64,000 nt of DNA from Paracoccus sp. C2R09 (GCF_018860625.1 NZ_JAHKQB010000029.1:448073-512072), one strand, 5' to 3'. Numbered from the stretch's first letter, positions 42,499 to 53,790 are shown. Program-made: numbers and translations. Notes: generated from the letters alone by a model not told the origin.

Positions 42499-42575
42499 TG
42501 GTACCGCCTCCCCGGCTTGAACGGGGGACCTCTAGATCCACAATCTAGCGCTCTAACCAACTGAGCTAAGGCGGC
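42499..42575 (-). tRNA. tRNA-His (anticodon GTG), lacking the extra 5' G
   Basis: 77 bases with a complete cloverleaf: acceptor GCCGCCT/AGGCGGT (G1-U72 wobble), D arm GCTC/GAGC, anticodon stem CTAGA/TCTAG around TTGTGGA, T arm CCCCG/CGGGG, encoded CCA. The base before G1 is T and the discriminator is A73, so the normally universal G-1:C73 identity pair of tRNA-His is absent, as known for a large alphaproteobacterial clade whose HisRS coevolved. Confidence 0.95.
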
Positions 42576-42677
42576 ACTGCGCGGGTCTTTAGCCCTGTCA
42601 CGAGATGGTTGCAAGCCCTCCTTGCCGGGAAAATGACGTTCGGATACAGAAAGTTCTTCCAAGCGAAAGGACAGGCC

Positions 42678-42890
42678 ATGGGTATCAACAGCGAAAACGA
42701 AATTCAGACCAATCTGCAGGTCGGTCCGACAGATCAGGGCATGGTCCGCATCTACATTCAGGGCGACGGCATTGATCTGCCGATGGATTTCGACCCCGAG
42801 GAAGCGACCGAGATCGCCGAGGAACTGATGGCCGCCGTCGAGGCCGCGCAGATGATGAACGGCAAGGGCGCTAAAAAGCCGAAGCGCTGA
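42678..42890 (+). CDS. DUF6324-like small acidic protein
   Basis: Protein of 70 residues with AAAGGA 6 bases before the ATG. It reads GINSENEIQTNLQVGPTD, then VRIYIQGDGIDLPMDFDPEEATEIAEELMAAVEAA, a pattern I recall as the Rhodobacteraceae DUF6324 family. It has no signal or membrane segment; a short beta segment and an acidic helix are likely. The 3' end overlaps the stop of the convergent mmcB by 20 bases. Function unknown. Confidence 0.75.
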   Translation: MGINSENEIQTNLQVGPTDQGMVRIYIQGDGIDLPMDFDPEEATEIAEELMAAVEAAQMMNGKGAKKPKR

Positions 42891-43332
42891 TCCCCTCGGG
42901 ATCGTTCAGGCCCTGCAGGCGCAATGCGGCGGCGCGCGCGAAATCGCGCTGTATCCTGCTGCGTCGCGCGGGGGCCAGCTTCGTTTCCGGGGCCATGCGC
43001 ATGATCTCGGCGCCGAAACCGTCGGCCATGATCAGGCCGGTATCCTCGGGCAGCAGCTCGGTCGGGAAATCGCCGTCCACCGCCCAGAAATAGCGGTCGC
43101 ACCATTCCAGATAGCCCTGCCATTTGCGATCGGCGCGGAAATCGGCGCGACCGCTCTTGCATTCGACGATCCACAATTCGCCCTTGGGGCCCAGGCTGAT
43201 CACGTCCACGCGCAGCCCGCGGCTGGGCACGAATTCCAGCAGAACCGCGTGATCCATGCTGCGCAGCAGTCGTCCCGTCCCGCGCGCAAGACGCTGTCCC
43301 GGCATGGCTGGCAAGTTCTGATCAATCTGCAT
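42871..43332 (-). CDS. mmcB: MmcB-family DNA repair protein
   Basis: Protein of 153 residues. The core resembles a PD-(D/E)XK nuclease: LRVDVISLGPKGELWIVECKSGRADFRADRKWQGYLEWCDRYFWAV. In Caulobacter, MmcB is an SOS-linked protein needed for resistance to mitomycin C. No LexA box is evident upstream from inspection. The ribosome binding site is weak at this ATG, and an internal Met at residue 10 is an alternative. It diverges from ridA and overlaps the DUF6324-like gene at the 3' end. Confidence 0.8.
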   Translation of the reverse strand: MQIDQNLPAMPGQRLARGTGRLLRSMDHAVLLEFVPSRGLRVDVISLGPKGELWIVECKSGRADFRADRKWQGYLEWCDRYFWAVDGDFPTELLPEDTGLIMADGFGAEIMRMAPETKLAPARRSRIQRDFARAAALRLQGLNDPEGISASAF

Positions 43333-43444
43333 GCAGGCAGGTTAGAACGAACGGTAAACGTCCGCAAGCCGACTTGCGGGGTCATCCTGCCGCAGCTAGC
43401 GTCCGCGCGCCGGCACAGGTCCGGCGGAATTTCAGGAGAACAGG

Positions 43445-43792
43445 ATGACCGACATCCAGCGCATCGAAACCGGCACCCGCATGAGCCATGCCGTCATCGC
43501 CAACGGCTTCGTCTTCCTTGCAGGCCAGGTCGGCGAACCCGGCACCTCGGTCACCGAGCAGACGAAATCGATCCTCGCCCGGATCGAGGACCTGCTGGCA
43601 CAGGCCGGCAGCGACAAGACCAAGATCGTCTCGGCCCAGATCTGGGTTGCCGACATGTCCGATTTCGCGGAAATGAACGCAGTCTGGGACGCATGGGTCC
43701 CGCAGGGCCACGCGCCTGCCCGCGCCACTGGCGAATCGGCGCTGGCGACCCCCGACTACAAGGTCGAGATCATCGTCACCGCGGTCCAGTGA
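43445..43792 (+). CDS. RidA family protein
   Basis: Protein of 115 residues with the YjgF/RidA fold: MSHAVIANGFVFLAGQVGE, ILARIEDLLAQAGSDKTKIV and a C-terminal DYKVEIIVTAVQ. The binding-site Arg is in PARATGESALATPD. True RidA deaminates reactive enamine/imine intermediates; some subfamilies lack this Arg, but it is present here. AGGAGAACAGG precedes the ATG. Its 3' end overlaps the stop of the convergent lpxB by 17 bases. Confidence 0.88.
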   Translation: MTDIQRIETGTRMSHAVIANGFVFLAGQVGEPGTSVTEQTKSILARIEDLLAQAGSDKTKIVSAQIWVADMSDFAEMNAVWDAWVPQGHAPARATGESALATPDYKVEIIVTAVQ

Positions 43793-44930
43793 TCGCCTGA
43801 ATGACCGAGCGCGCCGCGCGAAGGCCCGGCGCCTCACCCCCCTTGCCCAGACGGTCCATCGTCAGATCCATGGCGTGAAGCTGGGCATCGCGCGATTTCG
43901 GATCCTCGAGCGCGGCCTGAAGCGCCTCGGCCAGGGGGCCGGGCTGACACTTGCCGCCAAGGAATTCGGGCACGGCGCGGGTTTCGCTGACAAGGTTCAC
44001 CAGGGTCACCGTGTCGGTGCGCAGCAGCATCCCCACGATCAGGCGCGACAGCGGCGCCATGTCATAGCCGATGACCATCGGGATTCGGTTCGCGGCCAGC
44101 TCCAGGCTGACCGTCCCCGATGCCGCCAGGGCAAGATCGGCCGCAGCGAAGGCGGCGCGCTTCTCTTGCCGTTCCTCGATCACGATGGGGGCCGTCGGCC
44201 AGCGGCGTGTCATGTCGCGCACCATCGCCGCCACGCCCGGCACCGTGGGCAGCACGACCCGTATTTCCGGGACGCGATCGCGCAGCCGCATCAGGGATTC
44301 GTCGAAGCGCGCGCCAAGCCGCGCCACTTCGGACCGGCGCGATCCGGGCAGGCACAGCACGACCGCCGCATCGGGCGCGATGCCGTGATTGCTACGAAAC
44401 AGTTGCCCCTCATCGGGGCCGGCGGCTGTCCAGGTTGCGACCGGGTGGCCCACGAAATCGCAGGTCATGCCCGCGGCCCGCATCAGCGGCGGCTCGAACG
44501 GCAGGATCGCAAGAACGTGGTCCACGACCTTGGCCATCTTGGCCGCGCGCCCCGACCGCCAGGCCCAGACCGAGGGCGCCACGTAATGCACGACCCGCAT
44601 GTTTGGGCGCGCCTTCTTGACCAGCGCGGCGACCCGCAGGCAGAAATCGGGGCTGTCGATGGTGATCAGCGCATCGGTATCGCTGTCGATCACGGCCTGC
44701 GCGGTCTGTGCGATGCGGCGCTTCAGATGGCGATATTTCGGCAGGACCTCCCAGATCCCCATAAGGCTCAGCTCGTCCATCGGGAACAGGCTGTCGATCC
44801 CGCGCGCCGTCATGCCCGGCCCGCCGATGCCAAGAAAACCCGCCTGCGGGTCCAACTGGGCCAGCCCAGTCATCAGTGCCTCGCCCAGCTGGTCGCCCGA
44901 GGCCTCGCCTGCGATCAGGAAGTAACGCAT
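43776..44930 (-). CDS. lpxB: lipid-A-disaccharide synthase
   Basis: GT19 glycosyltransferase of 384 residues that joins UDP-diacyl-glucosamine to lipid X. Family blocks are YFLIAGEASGDQLGEALM at the start, GIGGPGMTARGIDSLFPMDELSLMGIWEVLPKYRHLKRR, then LPGSRRSEV and ASGTVSLELA. It is a peripheral inner membrane enzyme. MRYFL at 44930 is the start (AAGG upstream). It is the last gene of fabZ-lpxA-lpxI-lpxB, with lpxI 69 bases upstream. Confidence 0.95.
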   Translation of the reverse strand: MRYFLIAGEASGDQLGEALMTGLAQLDPQAGFLGIGGPGMTARGIDSLFPMDELSLMGIWEVLPKYRHLKRRIAQTAQAVIDSDTDALITIDSPDFCLRVAALVKKARPNMRVVHYVAPSVWAWRSGRAAKMAKVVDHVLAILPFEPPLMRAAGMTCDFVGHPVATWTAAGPDEGQLFRSNHGIAPDAAVVLCLPGSRRSEVARLGARFDESLMRLRDRVPEIRVVLPTVPGVAAMVRDMTRRWPTAPIVIEERQEKRAAFAAADLALAASGTVSLELAANRIPMVIGYDMAPLSRLIVGMLLRTDTVTLVNLVSETRAVPEFLGGKCQPGPLAEALQAALEDPKSRDAQLHAMDLTMDRLGKGGEAPGLRAARSVIQAITGPR

Positions 44931-44999
44931 GCCGTTAACCTTGCTGCATTCGTGGTCATGGGTAAACCGCCCAGCCAAGGCCGGGCCAGTCCTTTTCCG

Positions 45000-45815
45000 T
45001 CACACCGTCGCGAAGCGCGGTGCCGACCACAGGAACATGCCTGCCGCATCGGCACGCCGCACGCATTCGTCGCGATCCAGAACAATGACAGTGCCCGCTT
45101 GCCATGCGACGCCCGCCAGACCCGCATCCGCCGCCTGCGCGATGGTGTCCGGCCCGATGGTCGGCATGTCGATGCGCAGATCCTGATCGGGCTTCGGCGC
45201 CTTGAACAGCACGCCCCTGGCACCGTCGGGGCGGGGGCGCAGACCGGAATGCAGCTTGGCAAATTCCAGCATGGCGCGGGTGCCCGGCAGTGCCTCGATC
45301 GCAAGGCACAGGCCCTGCGCAACCACCGCGCCCTGCCCGATATCCAGCGGCCCGAGGGTCGCCACGATGCGCGCCGCACGTTCGACATCGCGCCGGTCGA
45401 AATCGGATATCGTTCCGGTCAGAACCCCCTCGGACGGGGTCAGTTCTGGGTGGATTTCCGATGCGGATGAAATGCTTAGGTCGTTTTCCTCGAATATGTC
45501 GAGGACCGTGCGCAGGGCCGCGTCATCGCCCGACTGCATGGCCATCAGGATCCGCGGCACCAGCAGGGCCGTCCGCTGATCGAAGCTTTCGGGATCCAGC
45601 TTCGGGCGCTGGATCGCACCGGCAAAGACCACCCTTTCGATCTGCTGTTCGTGCAGGTGATCGAGGAACGGGACCAGACGCTCCAACCGGAAGGGCGTGG
45701 CGTCCAGCCCGTCGGGCTCGAACCCTTCGAGGGCATAGACCTGCGGATCGTCGATGGCACGGGCCAGAGCGGCCGGCAGTGCGCCCTGCCCGGCGATGAT
45801 TGCCGTGCGGCTCAT
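45000..45815 (-). CDS. lpxI: UDP-2,3-diacylglucosamine hydrolase, LpxI type
   Basis: Protein of 271 residues of the LpxI (DUF1009) family. It begins RTAIIAGQGALPAALARA, has RPKLDPESFDQRTALLVPRIL and ends with the block IDMPTIGPDTIAQAADAGLAGVAWQAG, in which a conserved Asp region catalyses hydrolysis. It cleaves UDP-diacylglucosamine to lipid X, replacing LpxH in alphaproteobacteria. The ATG overlaps the lpxA stop by 4 bases. It feeds the product directly to LpxB. Confidence 0.93.
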   Translation of the reverse strand: MSRTAIIAGQGALPAALARAIDDPQVYALEGFEPDGLDATPFRLERLVPFLDHLHEQQIERVVFAGAIQRPKLDPESFDQRTALLVPRILMAMQSGDDAALRTVLDIFEENDLSISSASEIHPELTPSEGVLTGTISDFDRRDVERAARIVATLGPLDIGQGAVVAQGLCLAIEALPGTRAMLEFAKLHSGLRPRPDGARGVLFKAPKPDQDLRIDMPTIGPDTIAQAADAGLAGVAWQAGTVIVLDRDECVRRADAAGMFLWSAPRFATV

Positions 45816-46600
45816 GCAGGTCGTGCCGGGGTCAGGAAGCTGCGATCCGACGGCCCGAGGATGAAGTCGAGGACCTCGCGCTCCATCTCGCCCATCTCCT
45901 CGCCGACGCGGCTGCGTGCGATCTCTCGGAAGGACCCATGGGCCAGCATCGACAGCATCTCGCGCAATCCGGCGATATCGGCGCGGCTTGCCCCGCGGCG
46001 CTTCAGGCCGACCAGGTTCAAGTGGTCCAGATGGCCGCGCGGACCCTGAACCAGGCCGAAGGGGATAACATCGGCGGTGACCATGGTGATCGCGCCGATC
46101 ATCGCACCGCGACCGATGCGCACCCATTGATGCACGCCCGACAAGCCTCCGATGATCACGTCGTCCTGCAAGACGCAATGCCCCGCGACCGAGGCATGGT
46201 TCACCAGGATCACGCGATTGCCGATCTGGCAGTCATGGGCGACGTGGCTGCCTGCCATGAACAAACCGTCATCGCCGATCCGGGTGACGCTGCCGCCGCC
46301 CTCGGTGCCGGGGTTCATGGTGACATGTTCACGGATGCGGTTGCGCTTGCCGATTTCCAGGCGGGTCCGTTCGCCCTGGAACTTGAGGTCCTGCGGAACC
46401 TCGCCGATCGAGGCGAACGGAAATACGACCGTCTCCTCGCCGATCGAGGTTTCGCCGGCAATGACGACATGCGATTTCAGCACCACGCCATCGGCCAGGC
46501 TGACATCGGGGCCCACGACGCAGAACGGGCCGATCTCGACCCCCTGCCCGATCCGGGCCGCCGGGTCGATCACCGCACTGGGATGGATGAGATCAGGCAT
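45812..46600 (-). CDS. lpxA: acyl-ACP--UDP-N-acetylglucosamine O-acyltransferase
   Basis: Left-handed beta-helix trimeric acyltransferase of 262 residues, the first committed enzyme of lipid A synthesis. Hexapeptide repeats run from [21 protein letters not shown] onward. The catalytic His is in [14 protein letters not shown]. The C-terminal helical domain ends the protein. It overlaps fabZ by 8 bases upstream and lpxI by 4 bases downstream. Confidence 0.96.
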   Translation of the reverse strand: MPDLIHPSAVIDPAARIGQGVEIGPFCVVGPDVSLADGVVLKSHVVIAGETSIGEETVVFPFASIGEVPQDLKFQGERTRLEIGKRNRIREHVTMNPGTEGGGSVTRIGDDGLFMAGSHVAHDCQIGNRVILVNHASVAGHCVLQDDVIIGGLSGVHQWVRIGRGAMIGAITMVTADVIPFGLVQGPRGHLDHLNLVGLKRRGASRADIAGLREMLSMLAHGSFREIARSRVGEEMGEMEREVLDFILGPSDRSFLTPARPA

Positions 46601-47072
46601 CGGCCTTCAGCGCCATCATGGCGGTGAATTCGGCCGAGGCGCAAAGCTGCCCGTCGACCATCGCCTTGCCCTCGAACTTCCATATCTTGCCGCCACCGCG
46701 CAGCGCGCGGCAATGCAGTTCCAGCATATCGCCCGGAACGACCATGCGGCGGAACTTGCACTTGTCGATCCCCATGAAATAGGTCGCCAGCGGCCGATCG
46801 ATGATGTTCATGCTGATGCCGACGATCACGGCCGAGGTCTGGGCCATCGCCTCGATGATGGTGACACCGGGCATGATGGGCTCGTCCGGGAAATGACCCT
46901 GGAAATGCGGTTCGTTGTTCGTGACCATCTTGATCCCGACGCCGCTTTCATGGGCGACGATGTCGCGCACCTTGTCGATGAACAGGAAGGGATAACGATG
47001 CGGGATGATCCGCTTGATCAGCGACAGGTCCGCATGGGTCGTCGGGGCGGGATTGGGCGTGTCGTCAGCCAT
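46593..47072 (-). CDS. fabZ: 3-hydroxyacyl-ACP dehydratase FabZ
   Basis: Hot-dog fold dehydratase of 159 residues. The catalytic His is in [24 protein letters not shown], and [13 protein letters not shown] is the N-terminal block. It dehydrates 3-hydroxyacyl-ACP and competes with LpxA for the hydroxyacyl substrate, which explains the shared operon. The start at 47072 begins [11 protein letters not shown]; an earlier ATG is inside the upstream gene. The gap of 58 bases from the upstream 692-residue gene may hold a promoter, as lpxD is not in this cluster. Confidence 0.95.
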   Translation of the reverse strand: MADDTPNPAPTTHADLSLIKRIIPHRYPFLFIDKVRDIVAHESGVGIKMVTNNEPHFQGHFPDEPIMPGVTIIEAMAQTSAVIVGISMNIIDRPLATYFMGIDKCKFRRMVVPGDMLELHCRALRGGGKIWKFEGKAMVDGQLCASAEFTAMMALKADA

Positions 47073-47130
47073 TTGCGTTCCTTCGGGCGGTTTCGATCCG
47101 GTTACCAATCGGGGGGGCGGATGGCAAGCT

Positions 47131-49209
47131 TCACGCCATCCTGCCACGTCTTCCCTCGGTCAGCCAGCCGGCAAGGATCAGGCCGCAGATCAGCAGAAGC
47201 CACGCCCATCCCGGCAGAATGGGCCTGCGCTCCAATCCCGTCACGGTTGCGGCATCGCGCGGCGTGATCCCGATCCAGGGGCCGCCAAGCGCCTGCCCGG
47301 CGCTGTTGCGGTCCGCGCGGATCTGCCGGACATCCGGCACGCCGTCGCTGATCCGTGTCACGCTTCCGCCCGTCGCATCGACCAGTGGCTGCAGCAGCGC
47401 TGCATCCGCCACGGTTTCCTCGAACTCGCGGGGGGCGGCAGGCCCAAGCGCCACGACGCGGCGCAGATCGCCGTCGCGCAGCAGATAGAGCCCCGGTTCG
47501 GGCGCGCTGAAATCGGCGACATGGCGGCCCGGTCCGTCATCGGTCAGCGCCAGTTCCCGTTCGCTGCCATCCGGCAGGGTGATCGTCACCGGCCCCGCCT
47601 CGTCGGACAGGCTGCGGCGGATGACATGCATGTCCAGCCTGTCGATCTCGGCCAGCAGGGCCTCTTCCTCAAGCTCGGGTTCCTTCATCGACCAATGGGC
47701 GATCCGGCGCAGCAGTTCCTGCTGCGGGCCGCCGCCGTCGAAGCCGCGCCCCCACAGCCATACCTGATCCGATCCCAGCATCGCCACGCGACCCTGCCCC
47801 AAGCGGTCCATGACCAAGAGCGGCTTGCCCTCGGCCCCGGTCATGACGACCTGCGCGTCGGGGTTCGGTGTCATCTCGGCCATGCGCAGCCAGCGGCCCC
47901 ATTCGGGATCGGCGCCCCCCTGCGGAAGGCCCGCGGTCACCGGATGACGCATCCCCTCCGGGGTCAGTTCGGGTCGGAAGGGCGTGTCGATGATCCGGCC
48001 CGTCGGATCGGCGGGCAGGATCCGCCCCAGGGGCGAGAGGTTGAGGCTCTCGACCGTGGCCATCTCGGGGCCTGCCGCCACGAGGATCGCGCCGCCATCC
48101 TCGACATAGCGGGCGATGTTGTCGAAATACTGCTGCGGCAGGATGCCCCTGACCCGATAGCGGTCGAAGATGATCAGATCGAAATCGTCGATACGCTCCA
48201 GGAACAGCTCTCGGGTGGGGAAGGCGATCAATGACAGCTCGGACACCGCGGCCCCGTCGAACTTGTCGGGCGGACGCAGGATCGTGAAATGGATCAGATC
48301 TACGGAAACGTCCGATTTCAACAGGTTGCGCCAGGTTCTTTCACCGGCATGGGGCTCTCCGGAAACCAGCAGCACCCGCAACCGGTCGCGCACACCGTTG
48401 ATGCTGATCGCGGCGGAATTGTTGCGGTCGGTCAGCTCGCCCTCGACCTCGTCGATGGCCAGGCGGATGACGTTCTGCCCCGCATGGCGCAGCGTCACGG
48501 GCAGTTCCAGCGTGCTGTTCAGCGGGACGGCAAAGACCTGCTCGGTCTCTCCGTCGACCGAGATGCGCAGCGCGACGCTGCCGGTCCGCGCCGCGTCGGG
48601 CACGCGGCCCTGATCCTCGATCCGCAGACTGATCCCGACCTCCTGGTCGATCAGCCCGAAACCGGGCGATTCCTCGATCACGAGGCGGCGGTCCCAATCA
48701 TCCGGCTGCCCGGTCAGAAGAACATGCACCGGTGCGGGCAGACCGACGGGCAGCATGGGCGCATCGTGCAGCCGGCCATCGGTGACCGCGACGACGCCTG
48801 CCAGGCGGGCCTCGGGTTCGGCGGATGCGGCGCGTGCGATGGCCTGTCCCAGAAGCGTCCCGTCGGGGTCATCGCCAAGCGTGATGCGGCGCAGTTCGGT
48901 ATTCGGCAATGCGGCGATCCCTGCCGCCAGTCCGTCCGCCGCGCGGTCGGTCTGATCGGCGCGCCCCGGCAGGGACTGGCTGGCCGAACGGTCCTCGATC
49001 AACAGGACGATATCGGTCAGCCCGCTGCGGGTTCCCATCTCGATCGCGGGGCCGGCGATGGCCAATGCGGCCGCCAACCCGGCAAGCCCACGCCATGCCC
49101 AGCCCCGCAAACCGCGCCACATCGCGAAACCCGCGACAAGCACCGCCAGCGCGGCAAGGCTGCCGATGAACCACCAGGGCAGCGACGGATCGAAGCGCAG
49201 CGCGGTCAT
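47131..49209 (-). CDS. putative glutamine amidotransferase-like membrane protein
   Basis: Protein of 692 residues. It has one or two membrane helices at the N-terminus (residues 10-50) and one near the C-terminus ([19 protein letters not shown]). The middle contains a vWA-like segment ([14 protein letters not shown]), an immunoglobulin-like stretch and a class I amidotransferase-like fold (LSGEPH-type strand, [22 protein letters not shown]) without an obvious catalytic Cys. It is the last gene of a four-gene MoxR operon and overlaps the DUF4159 gene by 4 bases. The family is common beside MoxR and DUF58 genes in alphaproteobacteria, with unknown role. Confidence 0.65.
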   Translation of the reverse strand: MTALRFDPSLPWWFIGSLAALAVLVAGFAMWRGLRGWAWRGLAGLAAALAIAGPAIEMGTRSGLTDIVLLIEDRSASQSLPGRADQTDRAADGLAAGIAALPNTELRRITLGDDPDGTLLGQAIARAASAEPEARLAGVVAVTDGRLHDAPMLPVGLPAPVHVLLTGQPDDWDRRLVIEESPGFGLIDQEVGISLRIEDQGRVPDAARTGSVALRISVDGETEQVFAVPLNSTLELPVTLRHAGQNVIRLAIDEVEGELTDRNNSAAISINGVRDRLRVLLVSGEPHAGERTWRNLLKSDVSVDLIHFTILRPPDKFDGAAVSELSLIAFPTRELFLERIDDFDLIIFDRYRVRGILPQQYFDNIARYVEDGGAILVAAGPEMATVESLNLSPLGRILPADPTGRIIDTPFRPELTPEGMRHPVTAGLPQGGADPEWGRWLRMAEMTPNPDAQVVMTGAEGKPLLVMDRLGQGRVAMLGSDQVWLWGRGFDGGGPQQELLRRIAHWSMKEPELEEEALLAEIDRLDMHVIRRSLSDEAGPVTITLPDGSERELALTDDGPGRHVADFSAPEPGLYLLRDGDLRRVVALGPAAPREFEETVADAALLQPLVDATGGSVTRISDGVPDVRQIRADRNSAGQALGGPWIGITPRDAATVTGLERRPILPGWAWLLLICGLILAGWLTEGRRGRMA

Positions 49210-51914
49210 CGCATCCCCTCCTCGGCGCGCAGCCTGTCGAGCAATGCGGGCACATGCACTTGATCCGATTTATAATTCCCGGTCAGGACATACATGATCA
49301 GGTTGATCCCGAAGCGCAGCGCGGTCTCTCGCTGCTCCTCGCCCTCCCATCCCTGTCCGATGGGAAAGACCGGATAGCCGTCATCGTCGATCGCCCATGC
49401 CTCGGCCCAGGAATTGCCCCCGATGACCACCGGCGTCACGCCGTCGTTCAGCTGGCGGAAGGGCGCGCCATCGGCATCCGACCGTGCCAGGGGCGGTGCC
49501 TCGACCCACAAGCTGCCGCCCTGCCAGCGGCCCGGGAAATCGTCCAGAAGATAGAAGCTGCGCGTCAGGACGTGATCTTCGGGGACCTGGGCCAGGGGCG
49601 GGATGTCCAACGGCGCGGCCAGACGCTGCAGCGCATCCGACATGTCCGGGCCGCCGACCCCGCTCAGATCCCCGTCGCGGGTATCGAACAGGATCATGCC
49701 CCCCGACCGCAGGAACGCGTTCAGCCGCATATAGGCCTGCGGACCCGGCGCCGCCTGTTCATCGGTCACCGGCCAATAGAGGAAGACCAGCGGCGCAAGA
49801 TCGTCGCGATCCAGATCGACACCGACCGGGGCGCCCGGCTCCACGGATGTCCGCTGGCGCAGCGCGGCCGAGAGGCCGGCCAGCCCCTGGCGCGAGGATC
49901 GGTCGATGGCCTCGTCCCCTGTCAGGACATAGGCGAGCGCCACCTCTTGCGCAGCGCGGACGATTTCGGGGTCCAGGTCCTGCGCATGTGCGTCGGGCGC
50001 CGTCAGGAACGCCGCCAGCAGCAGCGCCGCGACCCGCCCGCCCCGCGCGATCCAGGCGGAACCGGCGGCATCCAGGGCCAGCAGCAGCGCCGCCAGCGCG
50101 ATCAGCGGGCCGGTCAGCGCGCGGCCCTGCGGGGTCTGGCCATCCTCGACCCGCGCGTCGGGCCACTGGGCCGCGACCTGCGGCCCGCCCGCGTTCAGCG
50201 CCTGCCTGCGTTCGCCCGCGGCATAGATCCCGGCGGGGCGTCCCGGCGCGGGGCCGTCCTGCATCGCGTCCCCCTGAACAGGCTGGATCGTTGCAGGGTC
50301 CGCCTGCCGACCGAAGCCGTCCAAGACCGAAACCGGCGTCCAGAATGCCGCATCGTCGGGGGCGCCCTCGGCCTCGGCCGCGTGGCTGCCGGCGGTATCG
50401 ACCAGTCGCGCCATCATCTGCGGGAACAGCCCCGACAGCGGCAGGTTCGACCAATCGGGATTGGCGGTGACGTGGAACAGCACGATCTGCCCCTGCCCCA
50501 ACCCGCTGCGCGTCACCAGCGGGGTCGCATCCGACAGCTGGGCCAGCACGTGTTCGGCCAGATCCGGGGCGGGCTGGGCCATCAGCTGGGCGCTGACCGT
50601 CACCTCGGACGGGGCTTGCAGCCCTGCGAAGGGACCGTCGGGCGCGAATGGCGCGATGGCGCGCGGATCGCCCCAGCTGAGCGCGCCGCCTATGTCGCGA
50701 CCGCCCTGGCGAAGCGCCACGGGCAGCAGCGGTTCTTCCGCCAGCCGGTCGAAGCCTGCCATGCGCGGACCGGCAAAGCGGATCAGAAGCCCGCCGTCAT
50801 CGACCCATGTGGCCAGTTCCCCGATCTCGGCAAGCTGGACCTGATCGGCAAGGATGACGACATCGGGGGCCGCGTCCAGGACATCCCCCAGACCACCCTC
50901 GATCAAGTCCGCATGGGGGGCCAGCGCCTCGCGGATATAGTGCATCTGGGACAGCAGCTCCTGCCCCTCGGCCTGGCCTGCGGCCTGCCCGACAAGCGCG
51001 ACCTTGCGGCGGCGCAGGCGGTCGTCGGTCAGCACCACGGCGCCGGCATGGCTTTCGCCCTCGATGGCATAGCGGGTGATGCGGTTGCGCAGTTCGGGCT
51101 GGAGGTCGATGGGAACGGTGCCGTCCTCGGACGCGGTCAGCCGGGCCAGCGGACGCTCGGCCCCCTGGGGGTCGGGTCCGATTGCCAGGACATCGGCGGA
51201 TGAACCATGGATCAACAATGCGGGTTGGTCGCCGGGGGCCAGCGACAGGCTGGCAGGCTGGCGGGCCGGTGGCAGGACGGTGACCGTGCCGCGCCCCGTC
51301 AGCTGCGCCAACCAGGCTGCGCGGTTCGGATTGTCGGTGCCGTCCGCGATCCACAATGTCTGCAGGCTGCCCTGCGGCACCTCTGCCAGAACGGCACCCG
51401 GATCGCCCGGCAACGCGGTGGGCCATGCCGCAGGGCGGGCCGCCCGAAGCGTGGCGATCAGGCTGTCCGCGGGTTGAAACCCGATCGCACCTGAGGCCTG
51501 ATCGTCCTGCGCCAGCAGCAGGGCGGCGGGGCGTCCATCGGCGGCGGCTGATTTCAGCGCGCGTTCGGCGCGGGCCTGACGTTCCGACCAGCCGGGGGCC
51601 GCCTGCCAGCCCGCATCCAGGATCACCAACAGCGGTCCATCGCCCCCCGCCTGCGTCACGGGCCGCCAGACGGGGGCGGCGAAGGCCAGGATCAGCGCCG
51701 CGATGGCCGCAAGGCGCATCAGCAGCAGCCACCAGGGCGTGCGTCGGGCAATGGAGGACCGGTCCGTCAGCCCCGTCAGCAGCGCCACGCCCGGAAAGAC
51801 GACACGGCGCGGTGCGGGTGGCGTCGCGCGCAGGATCACCCACAGCACCGGAAGCGCCACCAGCGCGGCCAGCACCCAGGGGGTAACGAACCCGAGCGGT
51901 CCCAGCAGCAGCAT
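49206..51914 (-). CDS. DUF4159 protein with BatA-like N-terminal domain
   Basis: Membrane protein of 902 residues. The first 60 residues match the BatA / aerotolerance N-terminal domain, with two helices and the RRVVFPGVALL block. A vWA-like middle section follows (LVILDAGWQAAPGWSERQARAE). After an internal membrane-associated region near residue 650, the last 230 residues are DUF4159, including LAPLVFLYWPVTDEQ and LRSGGMILFDTRDGD. The ATG shares one base with the DUF58 stop (TGATG). With MoxR and DUF58 it probably forms a chaperone-like complex for periplasmic or membrane enzyme maturation; the client is unknown. Confidence 0.75.
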   Translation of the reverse strand: MLLLGPLGFVTPWVLAALVALPVLWVILRATPPAPRRVVFPGVALLTGLTDRSSIARRTPWWLLLMRLAAIAALILAFAAPVWRPVTQAGGDGPLLVILDAGWQAAPGWSERQARAERALKSAAADGRPAALLLAQDDQASGAIGFQPADSLIATLRAARPAAWPTALPGDPGAVLAEVPQGSLQTLWIADGTDNPNRAAWLAQLTGRGTVTVLPPARQPASLSLAPGDQPALLIHGSSADVLAIGPDPQGAERPLARLTASEDGTVPIDLQPELRNRITRYAIEGESHAGAVVLTDDRLRRRKVALVGQAAGQAEGQELLSQMHYIREALAPHADLIEGGLGDVLDAAPDVVILADQVQLAEIGELATWVDDGGLLIRFAGPRMAGFDRLAEEPLLPVALRQGGRDIGGALSWGDPRAIAPFAPDGPFAGLQAPSEVTVSAQLMAQPAPDLAEHVLAQLSDATPLVTRSGLGQGQIVLFHVTANPDWSNLPLSGLFPQMMARLVDTAGSHAAEAEGAPDDAAFWTPVSVLDGFGRQADPATIQPVQGDAMQDGPAPGRPAGIYAAGERRQALNAGGPQVAAQWPDARVEDGQTPQGRALTGPLIALAALLLALDAAGSAWIARGGRVAALLLAAFLTAPDAHAQDLDPEIVRAAQEVALAYVLTGDEAIDRSSRQGLAGLSAALRQRTSVEPGAPVGVDLDRDDLAPLVFLYWPVTDEQAAPGPQAYMRLNAFLRSGGMILFDTRDGDLSGVGGPDMSDALQRLAAPLDIPPLAQVPEDHVLTRSFYLLDDFPGRWQGGSLWVEAPPLARSDADGAPFRQLNDGVTPVVIGGNSWAEAWAIDDDGYPVFPIGQGWEGEEQRETALRFGINLIMYVLTGNYKSDQVHVPALLDRLRAEEGMR

Positions 51915-52782
51915 CAGCGCCCCCCGCCAAGCGCGGACCAGAGCGATGCCAGCGCATTGGCCGGATCCTCGTCGGTGATGTGGCACATGCTCTGCCATCC
52001 CGACCGCGCGGCCTGCACCCCAAGCCAGCGCTGCCGTTCGGCCAGTCGCGCCAGATAGGCTTCTCTCAGTGACCCGGCATCGCGGGACAGATGGCGTTCG
52101 GACCCCGAAACGCCGCGGAAATCGACTGCACCGTCAAAGGGGAAATGCGCCTCGTCGGGGTCGAGGATCTGCAGCAGAAGCCCGCGCGCGCCCATGCCGG
52201 ATGCATGCGCAAGGAAGGCTTCGAGCCACAACGGATCGGTCAGGAAATCGGAAATCAGGATCACGCGCTGCTGGGGCCGCAGCGCGGATATGGGGGCATC
52301 GTCGCGATCGCCCGGGCGGACCAGCGCCTCGGCGATGCGATCGGCCTGCAGCCGCCCCGCCCTTGCAGGCTGGCCCAGCATCGCGACCTTTTCGCCCCCG
52401 CGCAGCATCAGCATCGACAGCGCCAGCGCGATCAGCCTGCCGCGCTGCAGCTTGGTGGTCCGATCCCCGCCCGCGTGATCCATGCCCGCGCCGTCCGAGA
52501 TCCAGATCGCCGCGCTCTGGGCGGTCTGAGCCTCGCGGTCGCGGACGAATTGCGCGTCGGATCGGCCCGAACGGCGCCAGTCGATGGCACGCAGGCTGTC
52601 GCCCTGCGAGGCGGGGCGGTATTGCCAGAAATCCTCGCCCGGGCCGGCCCGGCGCAACCCGTGCGCGCCGGGGGCGACCATCGCGGCCAACCGCTCGGCG
52701 GCAAGGATCAGCGCGGGCAGATGCCCCGAGGCGGCCTCGGCCTCGGCACGCAGCTGCGGTGCGTCCTGAACGGTCGGTTGCC

Positions 52783-52786
<4 letters not shown>
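51914..52786 (-). CDS. DUF58 domain protein
   Basis: Protein of 290 residues. The core block is AGPGEDFWQYRPASQGDSLRAIDWRRSGRSDAQFVRDREAQTAQSAAIWIS, in which the motif around DWRRSGR is typical of DUF58, and a vWA-like domain follows (SDGAGM, RVILISDFLTDP). The start overlaps the moxR stop by 4 bases. DUF58 proteins are usual partners of MoxR AAA+ ATPases and may bind metal through a MIDAS-like site. Role in the operon as above. Confidence 0.85.
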
Positions 52787-53790
<1,004 letters not shown>

